The notes: a model not told the origin generated them from the sequence alone. DNA of 64,000 bases from Cordilura impudica (GCA_963682025.1 OY821518.1:219572868-219636867); one strand, 5' to 3'; counted from the first letter of the stretch, positions 33,730-46,540 are shown. Numbers and translations are program-made.

Positions 33730-34237
33730 GACCTGCCGAAATCAGTTTTCTCATACAGATACGCGGATGTTTTCTAGTGACGTAATTTATGTACGATTAT
33801 AAAGTTTCTCATTCCAAGAAAGTCCACCCTGATGTGCTATGTAACCGTCGCAGACCACAGACGTATCGTGTAATATTATCGAAAGAGACCTTCAGGAGGG
33901 AGAGTGTAGTTTGTTATAAACTACTATTAGCTGAGTTATGAGTTTTCGCTTAATTTCAATCGGTGTATAGTGGGAGGATAATCTAAGATTGCGAAGGGTA
34001 AGATACACATTACGTACTATATTATTAATATGATCACCACATGACAGGGTGGAGTTAGTATAAGAACCCAAGTATTTTACCTATTCCACATACTTCAGAG
34101 CAGGGCTTCCCAGGAAAATTCCTGAAAGTAAATTACGTTTGTATATACTAGTTGGTAAAAACGGATGACTTATTTGGATTAAGCAATATATTATGCACAT
34201 TTGCCTACTTCCCAACTGTTAACTTTGCAGTATGTTA
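33730..34237 (-). pseudogene. C-terminal part of LINE-B ORF2
   Basis: The minus strand, read through several frames, shows the post-polymerase region of Jockey-like LINEs, for example LSCGDHINNIVRNVYLTLR, then LRLSSHYTPIEIKRKL and QLIVVYKLH. It continues the reverse transcriptase at 38387-39150, from which it is separated by Transib copy 2. Confidence 0.65.
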
Positions 34238-34242
34238 CGTCG

Positions 34243-34280
34243 CACAGTGGCGCCATTTGAGTTTTTTCGTTGCAAAAATC
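34243..34280 (+). promoter_or_regulatory. Left RSS-like end of Transib copy 2
   Basis: CACAGTG (34243-34249), 22-bp spacer, GCAAAAATC (34272-34280). Confidence 0.78.
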
Positions 34281-34534
34281 ATATCTTTTGAACCGAATAA
34301 CATAATTGAACAGTTTAAACAGCATATGATAGATAACTGTCCAGCCTATGAAATGAGCGTTTGGAAAGGTGCTACGCTTTGTGGGGGCCTACTTATGGGT
34401 TATCAAAGTTAAAATTTGTAGAAAAATCAATTTTATGGTAACTAAAAAAAATTATTTTTTCATTTTTAGATTGTTTTTATTTTTTTTCTTTAGGGTTTTA
34501 TGTTTTAAATTATTATCCAACAAATTAAAAAAAA

Positions 34535-37474
34535 TTACTTCTTTTTTAAATTTATTTTTTCAATTTTCTGTAAAATATTCGTCACAATTCGTAAGAGAAG
34601 GCATATCTAAAAGACTAATCATTTCTAAACTAAAATTATTTTCTAACTCTATTCTTGACTTCACATGCCGCAGGGAAGAAATAAGTGGATCGGAAGATGC
34701 TGCCAACATGCTGAAGAGGTCCTCATTTTGCCTTACCCTTGATGCTTTGAATGTGTTCTGCAATCTATATTTTTTATAAAATTTGTTAAGAGACTCCTGT
34801 GCTTATTCAGAAAGCTCTCCAATTGACAAAGACTGGTACTCAATTATATATTTGCCATGCGCCAATATTTTATGGACGGTCGGGGTCAACTTCTTCTGTG
34901 GATACATTTCTGCTAAAAGAGATGCAGTTTTCGATGCATATTCTCCATATTTTGTAGAATTGACATTTTATTTGCAGTTTAAAACATTCAAGATCATTCC
35001 CAATCTTTTCACGATTTGATTGTCAATTATACTGATTCTATTTACAGCCTAATCATTTTCAAAAAATTTCCTAGAAGTGTTTCCATCGTTTGAGTTACCG
35101 TATCCGTGCTTGGGACAGTCTACTTTTAGTCCAACTTGTTTAAAAAGCATCCTGTATTTGCTTCTTTCTGATCCTTTCCTTATCCTTTATTGATGTATTT
35201 TCATCGAAGTTTTCCTCCTCTTGTGGTAGGGTATACGCCAGTTTTAGCAAGAACTCCATACACCTTATCCTTGCGTGCAATGATGACATTCCATATTCGT
35301 AATTCTCCTCGTTTGTAGAATCGTTTAAATTACCAAAGTTCTTCTGACTCTTTTTGCAAATCGGGCATGACAATGTTGAGGTTATTCCTGTCAGTTCGTT
35401 TGCGACTTTTCCGTCAACCATAGTCAGGTGGAACTCGTAATTGCATTCAATATATTTTCCTTCTCCAATTTGAAGCTTTGTAGGCTTAATCTTGCTTATT
35501 TGTTCTTCAATTTCCTTCACCTTGGTCCTTATGAGTTCTGCCGATTCCCTTGCAAACTGAAACATTATTGGTCGGCAATAATGCACTGAAGACGGACATG
35601 GATTTTTCCAGTGTAGGGAAACATCAGATTTTAGCCGCAAAGGAACAACAGATGCCATAAACATATTTCCGTCCGATATTGTAGCGTCATCGGAAGATAT
35701 CCTTTGCTTATAAACGCTTTGTCCGGATGATCCATCGCAGCCCCATTTGCTGATCAATGTCTGTTTCTCAGGAAGAATTTTCACCTCATTTTCAGGAAGA
35801 CTCTCCAACAACCGTTTTGCTGTATGGCCCATGAGATCCTGCAGATTGGCTTTCAGAGAGACTTCCGTAAACTCCGTACGCAGTGGTCGTGAACTTATTT
35901 TGGCTTGCGTAATATGCTTGTATCCTGGTAAAACGTCAGCCGCGTGTGGCATCAAGGATGCCCGTAGTATCTCATATTTTTCTTTGGAAAGTTGTAAGTC
36001 CATAAAATTTGTAAGTCCATAAACAAGGCCAAGGCATCTTCGGAACCTTACTTTTTATACCCTATAATGACTTTGTGCTGCTGTTTGTAACAACCAAAAA
36101 TATTTGACCTAGACCCATCTTTAATTATACCGATCGAATCAGAATCACTTTTTGAGTTGATTTAACAATGTCCGTCCGTCCGTCCGTCCGTCCGTCCGAC
36201 CGTCCGTCCGTCTGTGTGTCCATGTAAAGCTTGTGATCAAAGTGCAGGTCGCAAATATGAATATATTTTGATGAAATTGGGTATGTAAGCTTTCATCGGC
36301 CATGGGATGAACGCTATAGAAATTGGTGAGAATCGGTCCATGTTCAGACCTAGCCCCCATACAAATTACCCCTATGAAATCGACATAAATTGTCATAAGA
36401 TCCAAATTGTCATATAGATCTTACTCAAATTGGGTTTGTATGTGTTTATTACATCCATTAATCAGTAGTCCAAAAATGATCCCTATGGGACAACTCTTAG
36501 TCATAGGCCCCATATAGGGCTGCTTCCCTATCTTCACCTAAATCTTTCAAAAAACAAAAATATTGCACTGATTCTTCTCAAATTTTATTAGTATATATAT
36601 TTTTGCAAAATACAAGAGACTGTACCAAACATGGTCAGGATCCGTCCATTTTTGGGCCTAGTCCCCATATAGATATATCATCCGATATGAACTTTTTCAT
36701 ATTTGCAGAAAAGAAAAATTAATAAAAATCCCACTCAAATTTGATTTATGCTTATTTTCTATATCCAGTTAGTTGGGCCTGAGAGATAGGGTTTCTAAAC
36801 GCATGGTATAGGGTATCGTATAGTCGGTCTAGACCGACTATAATTTTCTTACTTGTTAATGTGTGCGTTTGTGGGCGTGGGAATGCTTTCCTTAATCCTT
36901 TTTAGTCGCAGTGGGCTTGCATCAGCAACAGATTTTGTAATCTGCGACCTAACTCTTTCACTATCCTTTGTATATTTAATAGACAGCGCGTCCGATAAAT
37001 GCTTCGTGGTAAAGTCATTGGTGGCATCGGCAAGTTTCCTCTTTCTTGTGAAAATTGAACACACCTCAATACTATTTTTTTGCCTTCCTTTTGCTCCTCT
37101 TGTTGATTTGGTGGGTTTATCTACTGCCAATATATCCAGGATGGTGTCTTCATTAAGCCAGTCCTCATATTTGGAGTTGAAGTTCTGAATGGTTCTATTA
37201 GATTTCACCCACTTTGCTTAATATTTGCATATATCAGATAAAAATTATTTTTTATAATTTCGCTTCTCTCAATATTTCCGTATAAGCTATCAAGTTCTTC
37301 TAAAGCAGCTTCCGTGAAAAACTTTGGTGTGGTTGACCTTCTAAACAGTTCAAATAATTTTAAATTGTTCAACGCCATGTTTTCAGTACTTAAATTGTTT
37401 AACGCCATGGTTTCAGTACTTGTTGAGCCAACTTTCAGTCGTAGACCAATCCAGGCATTATGCTTATTTTGCAA
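34535..37474 (-). pseudogene. Transib transposase (RAG1-related), copy 2
   Basis: N-terminal pieces at 37205-37474 and 36849-37208 are split by a 1-base deletion near 37217. An in-frame 30-bp duplication gives TETMALNNLSTENMALNNL. After the inserted repeat, the core at 35140-36003 is continuous over 287 codons: LISKWGCDGSSGQSVYKQR, SSVHYCRPIMFQFARES, LTMVDGKVANELTG, CPICKKSQKNF (a C-x-x-C zinc-type pair) and LHARIRCMEFLLKLAYTLP. A 2-base deletion near 35145 breaks the frame before GYGNSNDGNTSRKFF; stops follow in the C-terminal part. This copy keeps the GCDG motif that copy 1 has lost. Closest known proteins: Transib transposases, distant kin of RAG1. Confidence 0.88.
36057..36857 (-). repeat. 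CCGT-family interspersed repeat, copy C2
   Basis: Comparison with the empty site in Transib copy 1 defines the insert: a T-run on the left and TTAATGTG on the right, with no duplication beyond T or TT. Internal marks are (CCGT)n at 36172-36212, a 24-bp perfect palindrome at 36819-36842, and inverted ATACCCTATA/TATAGGGTAT blocks near the two ends. Confidence 0.85.
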
Positions 37475-38342
37475 TATATAAGCTTATGCTACCATGCCTA
37501 AAAATTTACCTGTTCCCTGCATACATATATATTTAGGCTGAATTATGCAATTTTGATATTATTCTCGTGTTTAAATAAGATTTGTGCCTACCTGGAGGGA
37601 CCATAAGTCAATATTGTTCTTGAACATTTGTACTCCAAAGTAATTTTTAAGTGAGGTGCGTACCTGCGAATGTCAATGAGTAGTTTTTTATGCATCCTGT
37701 GTCTGTAACAGAATATTGGGAGTAGACTTTGGCAGAGGCTAACAGGTAGACAACCGACTTAAAATGCAATTTTCAAACTATTAGATCAAACTACTGTCAG
37801 TCAAAACATGTAAGGGATGCACGCCATACAATTTCTGCAACCATGCCTTTTTAACCTTTTTTACACCTAGAAGCCAAACGGGCAAGTACGGGTAGACATG
37901 ACCTTTTGAATTATGTAAAGAAATAATTAGAGAACATGTTTTGCAAATATGGCAAATATATAAAAATTAAGATTTTTTTTATTTTCCGTCAAATTTGAAA
38001 AATAGTGAAAAATGGATAGTTTTTAAATAGTGATTTACCAAGAGAAACGCAAAGCAAACAGTTAATTTTTTTTTATCATTATACATTTAATAAATACATC
38101 AATCAAAACAAATAAAAAATAAGGCGATTCGTTACCTATTTTTCGTGATATTACACCTGAAATCGCAACAAATTGACTAAAAATTGTGTTTTTTTTTGAA
38201 AACCGAAAGTCGGTCAACTTTGAACGGTTATATCTTCTAAACTAAAAATGTGATATTATTAAGAGTGGCATATTTGAAATCGTTGAAAAGTTTCCTATAA
38301 CATGGGTTCATTCAAAACTTCGTCGGCGCACATGAAAATTTT

Positions 38343-38381
38343 GATTTTTGTAACCTCGTTTGCTCTACGGGCGCCACTGTG
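38343..38381 (-). promoter_or_regulatory. Right RSS-like end of Transib copy 2
   Basis: On the minus strand: CACAGTG (38375-38381), spacer of exactly 23 bp, ACAAAAATC (38343-38351). Compared with the vertebrate 23-RSS (CACAGTG and ACAAAAACC) the heptamer is perfect and the nonamer differs at one base. Confidence 0.8.
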
Positions 38382-38386
38382 CGTCG

Positions 38387-39150
38387 TTAGAAGCATTTCG
38401 ATTCGAGATGTAAAGCTGTACGTCATGATCCTATGCATGAATTCGGAAATATTTGCAGACAATAAAAATATAATTTACAAAATACTGAATAAAAGATGTC
38501 CAAGAATAGAGCCACGTGGAACCTCAGGTGTAACCATCTTCATACCAGATTTCCTCTCAATATAAATTTCTGACCTTGTCTGGGCAAGTAATTTTCCAAA
38601 AGAGAGATAGCGGAATCAGAAACACCAAAGATATGTCTAAATTTGCGATTGCTAAATTCCCAGAATCATATTCAGGTCTAATTTCATTAATAATTTTCAA
38701 AGCTGATTTATAAGGCTAAGGATAGAACGAAATCCGGATTGAGCTGGAGAGAGAAGTTCATTGGTATTAAGGAATTTGTTAATAAAGTTTGACATAAGAG
38801 GCTCAAATATTTTCGCAGAATAGAAAGAATGCAAATTAGACGATAGTCACTAGGACCGGTGGCAGAAGTAACCTTTGCCACAGGAATAACATTACCAATT
38901 TTCCGCAACTTTGGAAAAATCGATGTAGTTAAACAAAAAGTGAATATATGCATAAGGAGTCCTATAACAAAAGGTAATGTCATGTCCAAGAATTTATTAG
39001 ATAAACCATCTCCGATAATTACATTAGATTTAAAGTTTCTAATGGCATAACATACATCCACTTTGGTAACAGCAGTGAATTGGGAAATAGTAAAGCCGTA
39101 AGCAAGAGACTGTAGATTATATCCATTGCCAGGACTATTTGTCACTACAG
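38387..39150 (-). pseudogene. LINE-B reverse transcriptase (Jockey-like)
   Basis: On the minus strand from about 39145: FLDMTLPFVIGLLMHIFTFC, FPKLRKIGNVIPVAKV and GPSDYRLICILSIL, the usual fingers region of Jockey-type reverse transcriptases. Closer to the Transib insertion comes GVPRGSILGHLLF (about 38490-38530) and a YADDVQLY-like remnant with mutated Asp codons (about 38415-38435). Frameshifts are numerous. The gene continues at 34237 on the other side of Transib. It is a different family from LINE-A. Confidence 0.75.
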
Positions 39151-39425
39151 TTGTACAAAAGAAATCATTCTATGCAACAATCTGAAGAATGGCCTTGAAA
39201 TCATTTGAAACTTAAAACCAAATATTTCATAATTGCTTCAACCAACTTCATGGTTAGTATCTTATTTGCAAGAAAACATCATTGGCTCACCAATTATCCA
39301 ATTATCCATTACATCGTACATCTTTTTATAAATGTTTTTTTTTAATGTTAGTGATTTATAAAAAAATATTTCGATTTATATTTTTAATACTTAAATTTTT
39401 TAAGTAATAATTTCAACACATTTCA

Positions 39426-40215
39426 AACAAGTAAGAAAATTATAGTCGGTCTAGACCGACTATACGATACCCTATACCATGCGTTTAGAGACCCTATCTC
39501 TTAGGCCCAACTAACTGGACATAGAAAATAAGCAAAAACCAAATTTGAGTGGGATTTTTATTATTTTTTTTGGCTGCAGATATGAAAAAGTTCATATCGG
39601 ATGCTATATCTATATAGGGACTTGGTCCAAAAATGGACCGATCCTGATCATGTTTGGTAAAGTCTCTTGTATTTTGCAAAAATATATACAAACAAAATTT
39701 GAGAAGAATCAGTGCAATATTTTTGTTTTTTAATAGATTTAAGTGAAGATCGGGAAGCAGCTCTATATGGGGTCAAAGGGATCATTTTTGGACTGCTCAT
39801 TAGTGGATGTAATGAACGCATACAAACCCAATTTGAGTAAGATCTATATGACAATTTGGATCTTATGGCAATTTATGTCGATTTCATATGGGTAATTTGT
39901 ATGGGGGCTAGGTCTGAACATGGACCGATTCTCACCAATTTCAATAGCGTTCATCCCATGGCCGATAGAAGCTTATGTACCAAATTTCATCAAAATACAT
40001 TCATATTTGCGACCTGCAGTTTGATTACAAGCTTTACATGGACACACAGACGGACGGACGGACGGACGGACGGACGGACATTGTTAAATCAACTCAGAAA
40101 GTGATTCTGATTCGATCGGTATAATTAAAGATGGGTCTAGGTGAAATATTTTTGGTTGTTACAAACAGCAGCACAAAGTCATTATACCCAAACCACATAG
40201 TGGTATAGGGTATAA
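39426..40215 (+). repeat. CCGT-family interspersed repeat, copy C3
   Basis: In the opposite orientation to C2, C4 and C5. The 24-bp palindrome is at 39441-39464, (ACGG)n at 40048-40080, and the terminal hairpin with GGGTATA at the right end. Conceptual proteins such as MDLMAIYVDFIWVICMG arise from this repeat in every copy and are not genes. Confidence 0.88.
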
Positions 40216-40390
40216 AAATGTATAAGTTACAACAATTTCATTTAATGCTCTGTACAAAAAATTAATAAAATAAAATAAAATTAAATCAAAACAAATGTGA
40301 AAAGGGTAGCCCCTTTACTAAGTTTTCAATAATATGTTTTACTTTTTGAATTGTACGCTGGAATTTGTCAATGTTAGTTATTTTTTCGTG

Positions 40391-40790
40391 TCCTGGTCTG
40401 TGGAATTAATCCTTACAGACTATTTACAAAGAAAAATATTTTAAAATTAATTTTAGTACATAGCTATTCATGAATTTTGAAAGCTTATTATTTTACTTTT
40501 AATTAGATTAATATTTAATGAGAAATCAATAAATGTATAAAGTCCATTAATTTGAATACATATTCCATTCCCCTGAGAAGGTCTGCATTTGCATAATTAG
40601 CTCTATAGAACTGTACAGATAACGGTGAGAAGTAACGTGTTGGTCGTTGAGGAATGTTGAATGATATATTGTTAATCAGGAAACCAGAACAAACATCACC
40701 ATTAATTAAATTAAGAAGACATGAAACATTTAGCATAGTGCTCCAGCTTTTTAAAATTGGTATCTTAATAAGGGCAAGTCTGCACACAGA
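40391..40790 (-). pseudogene. 3' end of a LINE-A-type element (LINE-C, distal part)
   Basis: The minus strand reads CRLALIKIPILKSWSTMLNV then FNIPQRPTRYFSPLSV and YANADLLRG, matching the C-terminus of LINE-A (ENRLALIKLPTLKSRRHMVN). It is followed by a 3' UTR with the same stem, GTCTG/CAGAC, at 40396-40420. It may be the missing 3' end of the reverse transcriptase at 47178-48475, 6.4 kb away. Confidence 0.7.
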
Positions 40791-40799
40791 AAAAGGATT

Positions 40800-41919
40800 G
40801 GTTGGAATTATGTTACAATTAAAAAAATTTATTTAGGAAATAAGAATTTTCATTGTAATTTATAAATATTTCAAAATGTACTACATTTTCTTTAATATCT
40901 ACCATACAAATATAGTTTCCATAATTCTAATGTTCCTTTAATAGAAAAATAAGTCCCATCTATCGATCAAAGTTTTTATAGAACTTATTAAACCAATTCA
41001 ATTGAGGGAACTATGTTAAACACATCATAATATGCTACAATACTTAGTATTGATGATTGCAACAATAATTTCGATTATAACAACATATATTAAATAAAAA
41101 AAATTTTAACAGATATTACAACAAATTGTTGGTATGTATGATACAAATAAATTTGTATATAGAATTATTTTTCAGTTATAACAAAAGAAAAATTAAATTT
41201 TTACTGCTTTTGGTGTATTTAGCCGAATGTTATATATGTGAAACAAATACTGGTGTTAATGCAAGAAATATATAAATATATTAGTAACTCAATCGAATGT
41301 TTGGATTTAATGTCATTGTTGAAATGTTCAAATCTGAAAAAAATATAAAACTTTATGTCATAAAATTTATTGTGAAATAATTGTGTGAAAAATAATAATT
41401 ACCTACTTATTAAAAAAGATTGTGTAAAAAAAGTGCACATCAAGATTTGTACTACGGATTGACACCAACGGTAAGTTAAAAATAAATGTATGTAAAGTTA
41501 TTCATTAAGAGTTATCCATAAAATTTTACGTGGAACGTGCGTGTAAAATGATTTAGACATATCATTTTTAATTGATAAAAAAATTATATTAATATCAAAA
41601 ATTATGAAAAGAATCATCTGTAGCGATTCAAAGCAGTTTTGGATAAATTAAAAACAACATATAGAAATATAATACCAAACTACGGAAGCGCGAGTGTACT
41701 ATAGAGTTGTGCATGTAAAATTAATTTTTCTAAGCTCTCCCGATGTGTTAGAAAATAAAAAATATAATGTTGAACAATACATAAGCCCACCAACAAATTC
41801 ATATATGACCCATGCTGAACATATATCCTGAAGTCCTACATTAAGCATTTGTATGCAAACTATAAAATAACATTTGGAAAAGAAACTACATACCAATAGA
41901 CCCGTCATGAACCCATGAA
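40800..41919. other. Unannotated AT-rich DNA
   Basis: No coding or repeat structure recognised. Confidence 0.4.
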
Positions 41920-42075
41920 CTAATACGGTTCGTCCTATGGCCGATAAAAACTTATATATCAAATTTCTGCTTAATATATTAATACTCGCAACACGGGCAG
42001 ACGGACGACATAGCTAAATCGACTTAGATAGTGATTCTGATTCCATAATAAAAGTGGGGTTTTGGTCAAACATTT
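41920..42075 (+). repeat. Fragment of CCGT-family repeat (C6)
   Basis: CCTATGGCCGATAAAAACTT followed by a decayed GGACGG-containing stretch and GTGATTCTGATTC matches the middle of C3. Both ends are missing. Confidence 0.6.
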
Positions 42076-44442
42076 TTGATAGTGACTTTTTGATTAGCAT
42101 TCGTATTGGTATTACTTTTATGGGGATGTGAATTGCAGAGCATGGGCAGTTATGACGAATCTTCACGTATTCTATGCTAAAAGGTGGGGTAATCTAAATT
42201 TAAACACGTCCTGCATCGGCATAACTTTTTTTTATGAACTAAATTTGAACTCAAGATTTTAATTCATATTTTCTTAAAATTTAGCTTCAAAAAAGTCAGT
42301 TGCTTTTATTTTACTTCCTTATTTGTTCCCATCTACAATTTTAAAAAGCCAGAAGACAAAAACTCTCAAAGCTTCTAAAATTGAGATTCAGGATAAATTT
42401 GTAGTACATCATGATGTGAGTAGATTTTTTGTAATGTTGATTATTTAATGAAAACAATAATAGTACTAGTAAGTCATTTAATGATTTTCTGCCACATACC
42501 AACTCCAGTTGAAGTTCTGACAATATAGTAAACAAGGAACTTTTAAAAATAATTTTAGAAATTTTGAGGGAAGAGAGTGAAGACGTTCAACTGCATTTAA
42601 AATATTAAATGAACTGTTTTTATATTATGCAATTCGTATAAATAATATTTTAAATAGTAAACAAAGTAATATGGAAGAAAATCAGGAACTTATAGTTATT
42701 TTAAATTCTTTTCTTACTCCATTAGAAATTAAATCTGAATATTTGCTTTTAAAGTACCTACACCTGCAAAATGTTTTAAAAAAAATTTGATATGACCGTT
42801 TTACGAAAAGAGTTTCATTTTTCATATAGAAATGGTAATTACTAAAAATATAAATAATTTTTTTTTTTGCATAATTGTAGATCTCCAATAACTTCTTCAA
42901 AATCTTTTTACTCAAACAAATGTATAAAAAAAAAATTGAAAGATATGCGAAATGCATAAATTCAGCATATTCGTGTTGCAATATTATTCAAAGCCCATTT
43001 TGGAATCAAAAAATTTAAAATATCAACCCCAGTGGTGATATAGATAAAATATTAATATCCATAATGATCTGTTTCTATGATTTTGAAATTGTGAATGCAT
43101 AAGGTTCCCATAGTAGGCAACAAAAAATTTGAGGCATATATATAAAATTTTTAATTCTTTCAGAACATTTAAATTCCAAATAATCAATATTTTTTTGGGA
43201 ATGCTTTTTTACGGATAACCGAAAAAAATTGGAAATAGAAATACATTCAAAAAAATTTTAAAAACAATTAACATTTTACAAATACAAGGAATTTCTGTAA
43301 ATGGTCAGAATATAAAGTATGTATAGTTGAAAGAGACAATTTAGGAATAAATTCTATTCTCGGATTTGTTGAATCTTTTAATTCATAATTTTTTTTTGTC
43401 GATTTTGTAAATGTAGCCCACAAGAATCAAAAGTTTTATGCGTTGATGATACCCAAAAGCTAAGAAGCAAAGAAAATTACGATATTGATTTGCTCGAAAA
43501 TCCCAACAGATCAGGATTCAAAGAAAGTTAAATTTTTAATATTCTCCAAAATTTTCACGTGTTTGAAAATAAATGTGATATCATGATATCTTAGTTGGGA
43601 TATGGCATTATGATCTAATAACAATTTTAGAAATGTTCGTAATTGAAAAAAATTATTCACATTAGAATTAATAAATAAAAGAATCGATCTGTTTGATTTT
43701 GGGCCAAACAAAAATAAAAATAAACTTAAATTGACTGCATCTGAGATGCATTGTTTCAACGCAAAGGAAATAAGCTGGCCGAATTTTTAGAATTTACTTT
43801 TTAAAAAATCAATGCTAGTTTGTGTACATATATGTCAAAATGTTGAACCGTTGTTTGGCTGAATCGAGCATATTATTATTGACGATGATGCGTTTTATTT
43901 ATGTGTAAAAATATTAGAATCCTGGCACTTCGATAAATATTATTTTGCGTATCGAGTAAACAGCTTAACAAATACACTTAACATTTAAAAATCGCCCATT
44001 GCTCAGTGAAAATCGTATTCTAGGGATCAAAATAAGAAACTTTGCCGAAGGAACCATACCTCTAAAACGAATTCTGATGTCCCAGAATTTGGGTCGAACT
44101 TTTGGATAGGGGCAAATTTTGAAAAATCCCACTTTGACCCATTTAGAGTGCTCCAATCGAGTCCAAATGTATGACCGACCCCCACTAACTTTGGAGGCCT
44201 TACCCACCCATGCTAGTGGCACACCCCCTGGAACTCCCCTGGGGGTTCCCCATACAAACATTTCAAAAAATCGCCAGTTTTGGCACTTTACATGAAAAAA
44301 TTAGCGAAATTATTAGTTTATAATAATATTTATTATTTATTTATAATAATATCTATTTTTTTTCTTAAGAAATTTATTTAGTCAGAACATATGTAAATGA
44401 GAAAATTAATTAAAGTTAGTTATAGAAAAGAAACTAAAAAAA
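42076..44442. other. Unannotated DNA
   Basis: Mostly AT-rich. A GC-richer patch at 44030-44280 with CCCCTGGAACTCCCCTGGGG has repeat-like character but I could not classify it. No gene seen. Confidence 0.4.
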
Positions 44443-46540
44443 TTATTGTTTGAAGTTTTTTTTACTTTCAAGTCTGGGCAATTTCGCACGGCTCTCTAAT
44501 ATCGTCGCCATAACAGCCTCTACATTTTCCGGTATAACCCGTTTGGAAACGCTAGCTAGCAATTGAACATGTCGTTCTGTTCCTTGTATGTGTGACGGAA
44601 TTTTTGGATCATTAAGCGGTGGATCATCTTGATTTAAATATTCTTTCAATGTATCGTACGGAATGCTTCGCGTGAATGGTGGTTCAAATACGTTATTTAT
44701 GTCATTCATATTGATCATTTCCGTGTAACTTGTGCAATTAAAGTTTATATCTGGTTTTTTATAAGCTCTAAGTTGCGTTGGGTCGTCAACAGCGGTTCGA
44801 TAGCGTAGAATTTTCTTGATAGCACATTCGCGCTTTTCTTTGCTATCATCAAACAACATTGATAAGATATTTTCCGAATGCGCATAATATGAATTATCTT
44901 TAATTACTTGATTGACAATTTTGCGTAAACGAGGTTGTAGAAATCGTGGCCAACCAATGAACTTGAAAAATAACGCACTGCCGTACACGACAGAGCTGTA
45001 ATACTTGATATTGAAGTACATTGGCACATAACATTTAATTATGAATTCAACCAGAATTCTTAAATTTGCATCTGGATTTTCCGTTGTCACATATAATCGT
45101 AATAATCTAGCGGCCTTGGTGAGCCACCGAGAATGTACAATTTTCCCTGGTTTGATGTTAGCCAGATCCACCGAAACCACGCCGCTAGAAATTGCATGGG
45201 CCATGTCGTATAAGTACTTCGAATCGGTGGAGAATTCAATTTTTTCTGGAGCAGGGGCATATTTTGAAACTCAATTTTCTGAAAGCCGTCCACCACCTGA
45301 AAATGTATAATAATAAAATAATTAATAATGGTTGACAATTATAATAAATGAGTGAGAGCAACAACTTACCGGAAGAGTTTCACAAGTTTCGATTTGACGG
45401 CTCAGTTTTCCGGTTGCCGATCTCAGTCCAGTGCTGGTTGATTTATCCAAGGCTTCAAACAGATGCCGAAACGGAAGTTTGTTGAAGTGTAGAAGGCAAA
45501 CGAACCAATGAAATGGCCTTTTTAACAGCAATTCGAATCGTCATATAATTCCACCATGTGGGCCAGTACTTGTTGGCTCACCATCAGTGCATATTCCAAT
45601 TCATGCATCCAATAATATATTTTTATCGTTGAAAAAATCATTTAATTTGGTTGTTTTGTATTCAGCGGTTTCATGTTCCAGTCTTACCTAACCAACCAAT
45701 TCAGAATTGGGCTCTCAAAATAACAAGATGAGGTTCTTTTACCATCCTAGTATGATACTTCTCATCTATTTTATCTATCATTAAAGTATCATCTTTTCTG
45801 CCATCAAATGAAAACGCTAACAAATTTGTATCATCTAACCATTTGCGAAGCACTTCTTGTCTGCATTTCTCTTTTTCTCTGCGAACTTTCGATTTATCCA
45901 TGATGAGAGGTTTCCCATGCTTATCTTTAATTTTAAAATCTTGAAAAAGAGCGGTTCCCAATGCTGATGCTACTCTATCAGGCACACCAAATCTGTCACA
46001 TACCAAGGCAAAGTTAAAACAATCGTATCTCTCTCTGTATTGTGAACTTGTGTTTCTATCCATATCTTCTTGTACCGGTGGCGGTGCGTATGTTGAATCA
46101 TCGGGATCTTGGTATGTTGGCATTGATGACATACACGTTGCTCCTTGCTCTTTAATTTCCATCACAAATGCGTCCATTGTTAGTCCTCTCTGATTATTTT
46201 GATCGTGCATAAACTCTTTGAGGCGTTCGGGAACCAAGCCGCATGCACATGGAGCTGCCTTCAAATCGCATTTACATGTTCCAATATAAAAAATTGTTTC
46301 CAGAGATTTTACATGCTCTGTAAATTGTTGGGGTTTGTTTCTTCTCTTGATTTGGTCTTGATATTTGTCAAGCAATCTATTCAATCTATTCTATATGTAA
46401 TAACACTTTTTTTCAACATTATTTCCATACCAAATTTTTCCCAAATTCTAATCAACTTATCTTGTACTTGAATAGTGAATGATTTATAGGAAAACTTTTT
46501 TTGTTCTGTTTTAGCACGTTCGCTTAAGTAAAAATAATAT
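44443..46540 (-). pseudogene. Multicopy arthropod gene family, unclassified (broken)
   Basis: Minus-strand blocks in order: IRIWEKFGMEIMLKKS near 46430; then, after a small duplication that shifts the frame near 46381, LLDKYQDQIKRRNKPQQ with the Cys-rich CKCDLKAAPCACG (about 46220-46280) and REKEKCRQEVLRKWLDDT; then LKRPFHWFVCLLHFNKLPF followed by HLFEALDKSTSTG (45430-45530); then SRWLTKAARLLRLYV, YYAHSENILSMLFDD and INFNCTSYTEMI, ending at 44443. I recall similar proteins (FHWFVCLLHxNELPLRHLF, WLTTAxRxLRLY) as high-copy genes in aphids, ticks and Hydra, presumably transposon-borne. Function is unknown to me. Several stops and frameshifts are present. Confidence 0.6.

Larger units (their letters stand above)
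34243..38381 (-). mobile_element. Transib DNA transposon, copy 2
   Basis: Flanked by the perfect 5-bp duplication CGTCG (34238-34242 and 38382-38386). Both ends carry the exact heptamer CACAGTG followed by GCGCC. The element is 4139 bp, of which about 800 bp (36057-36857) is a later CCGT repeat, giving a net length close to copy 1. It sits in the LINE-B reverse transcriptase, just after its YADD-equivalent region. The minus-strand transposase is broken. Confidence 0.94.

Noticed and set aside
36145..36405. Recurring conceptual proteins (…IYVDFIGVICMGARSEHGP…) at 36.1, 39.9, 51.0 and 62.2 kb
   Set aside because: They are translations of the CCGT-family repeat. Conservation is at DNA level, the frame includes the microsatellite (RRTDGRTDG), and copies differ by frameshifts.
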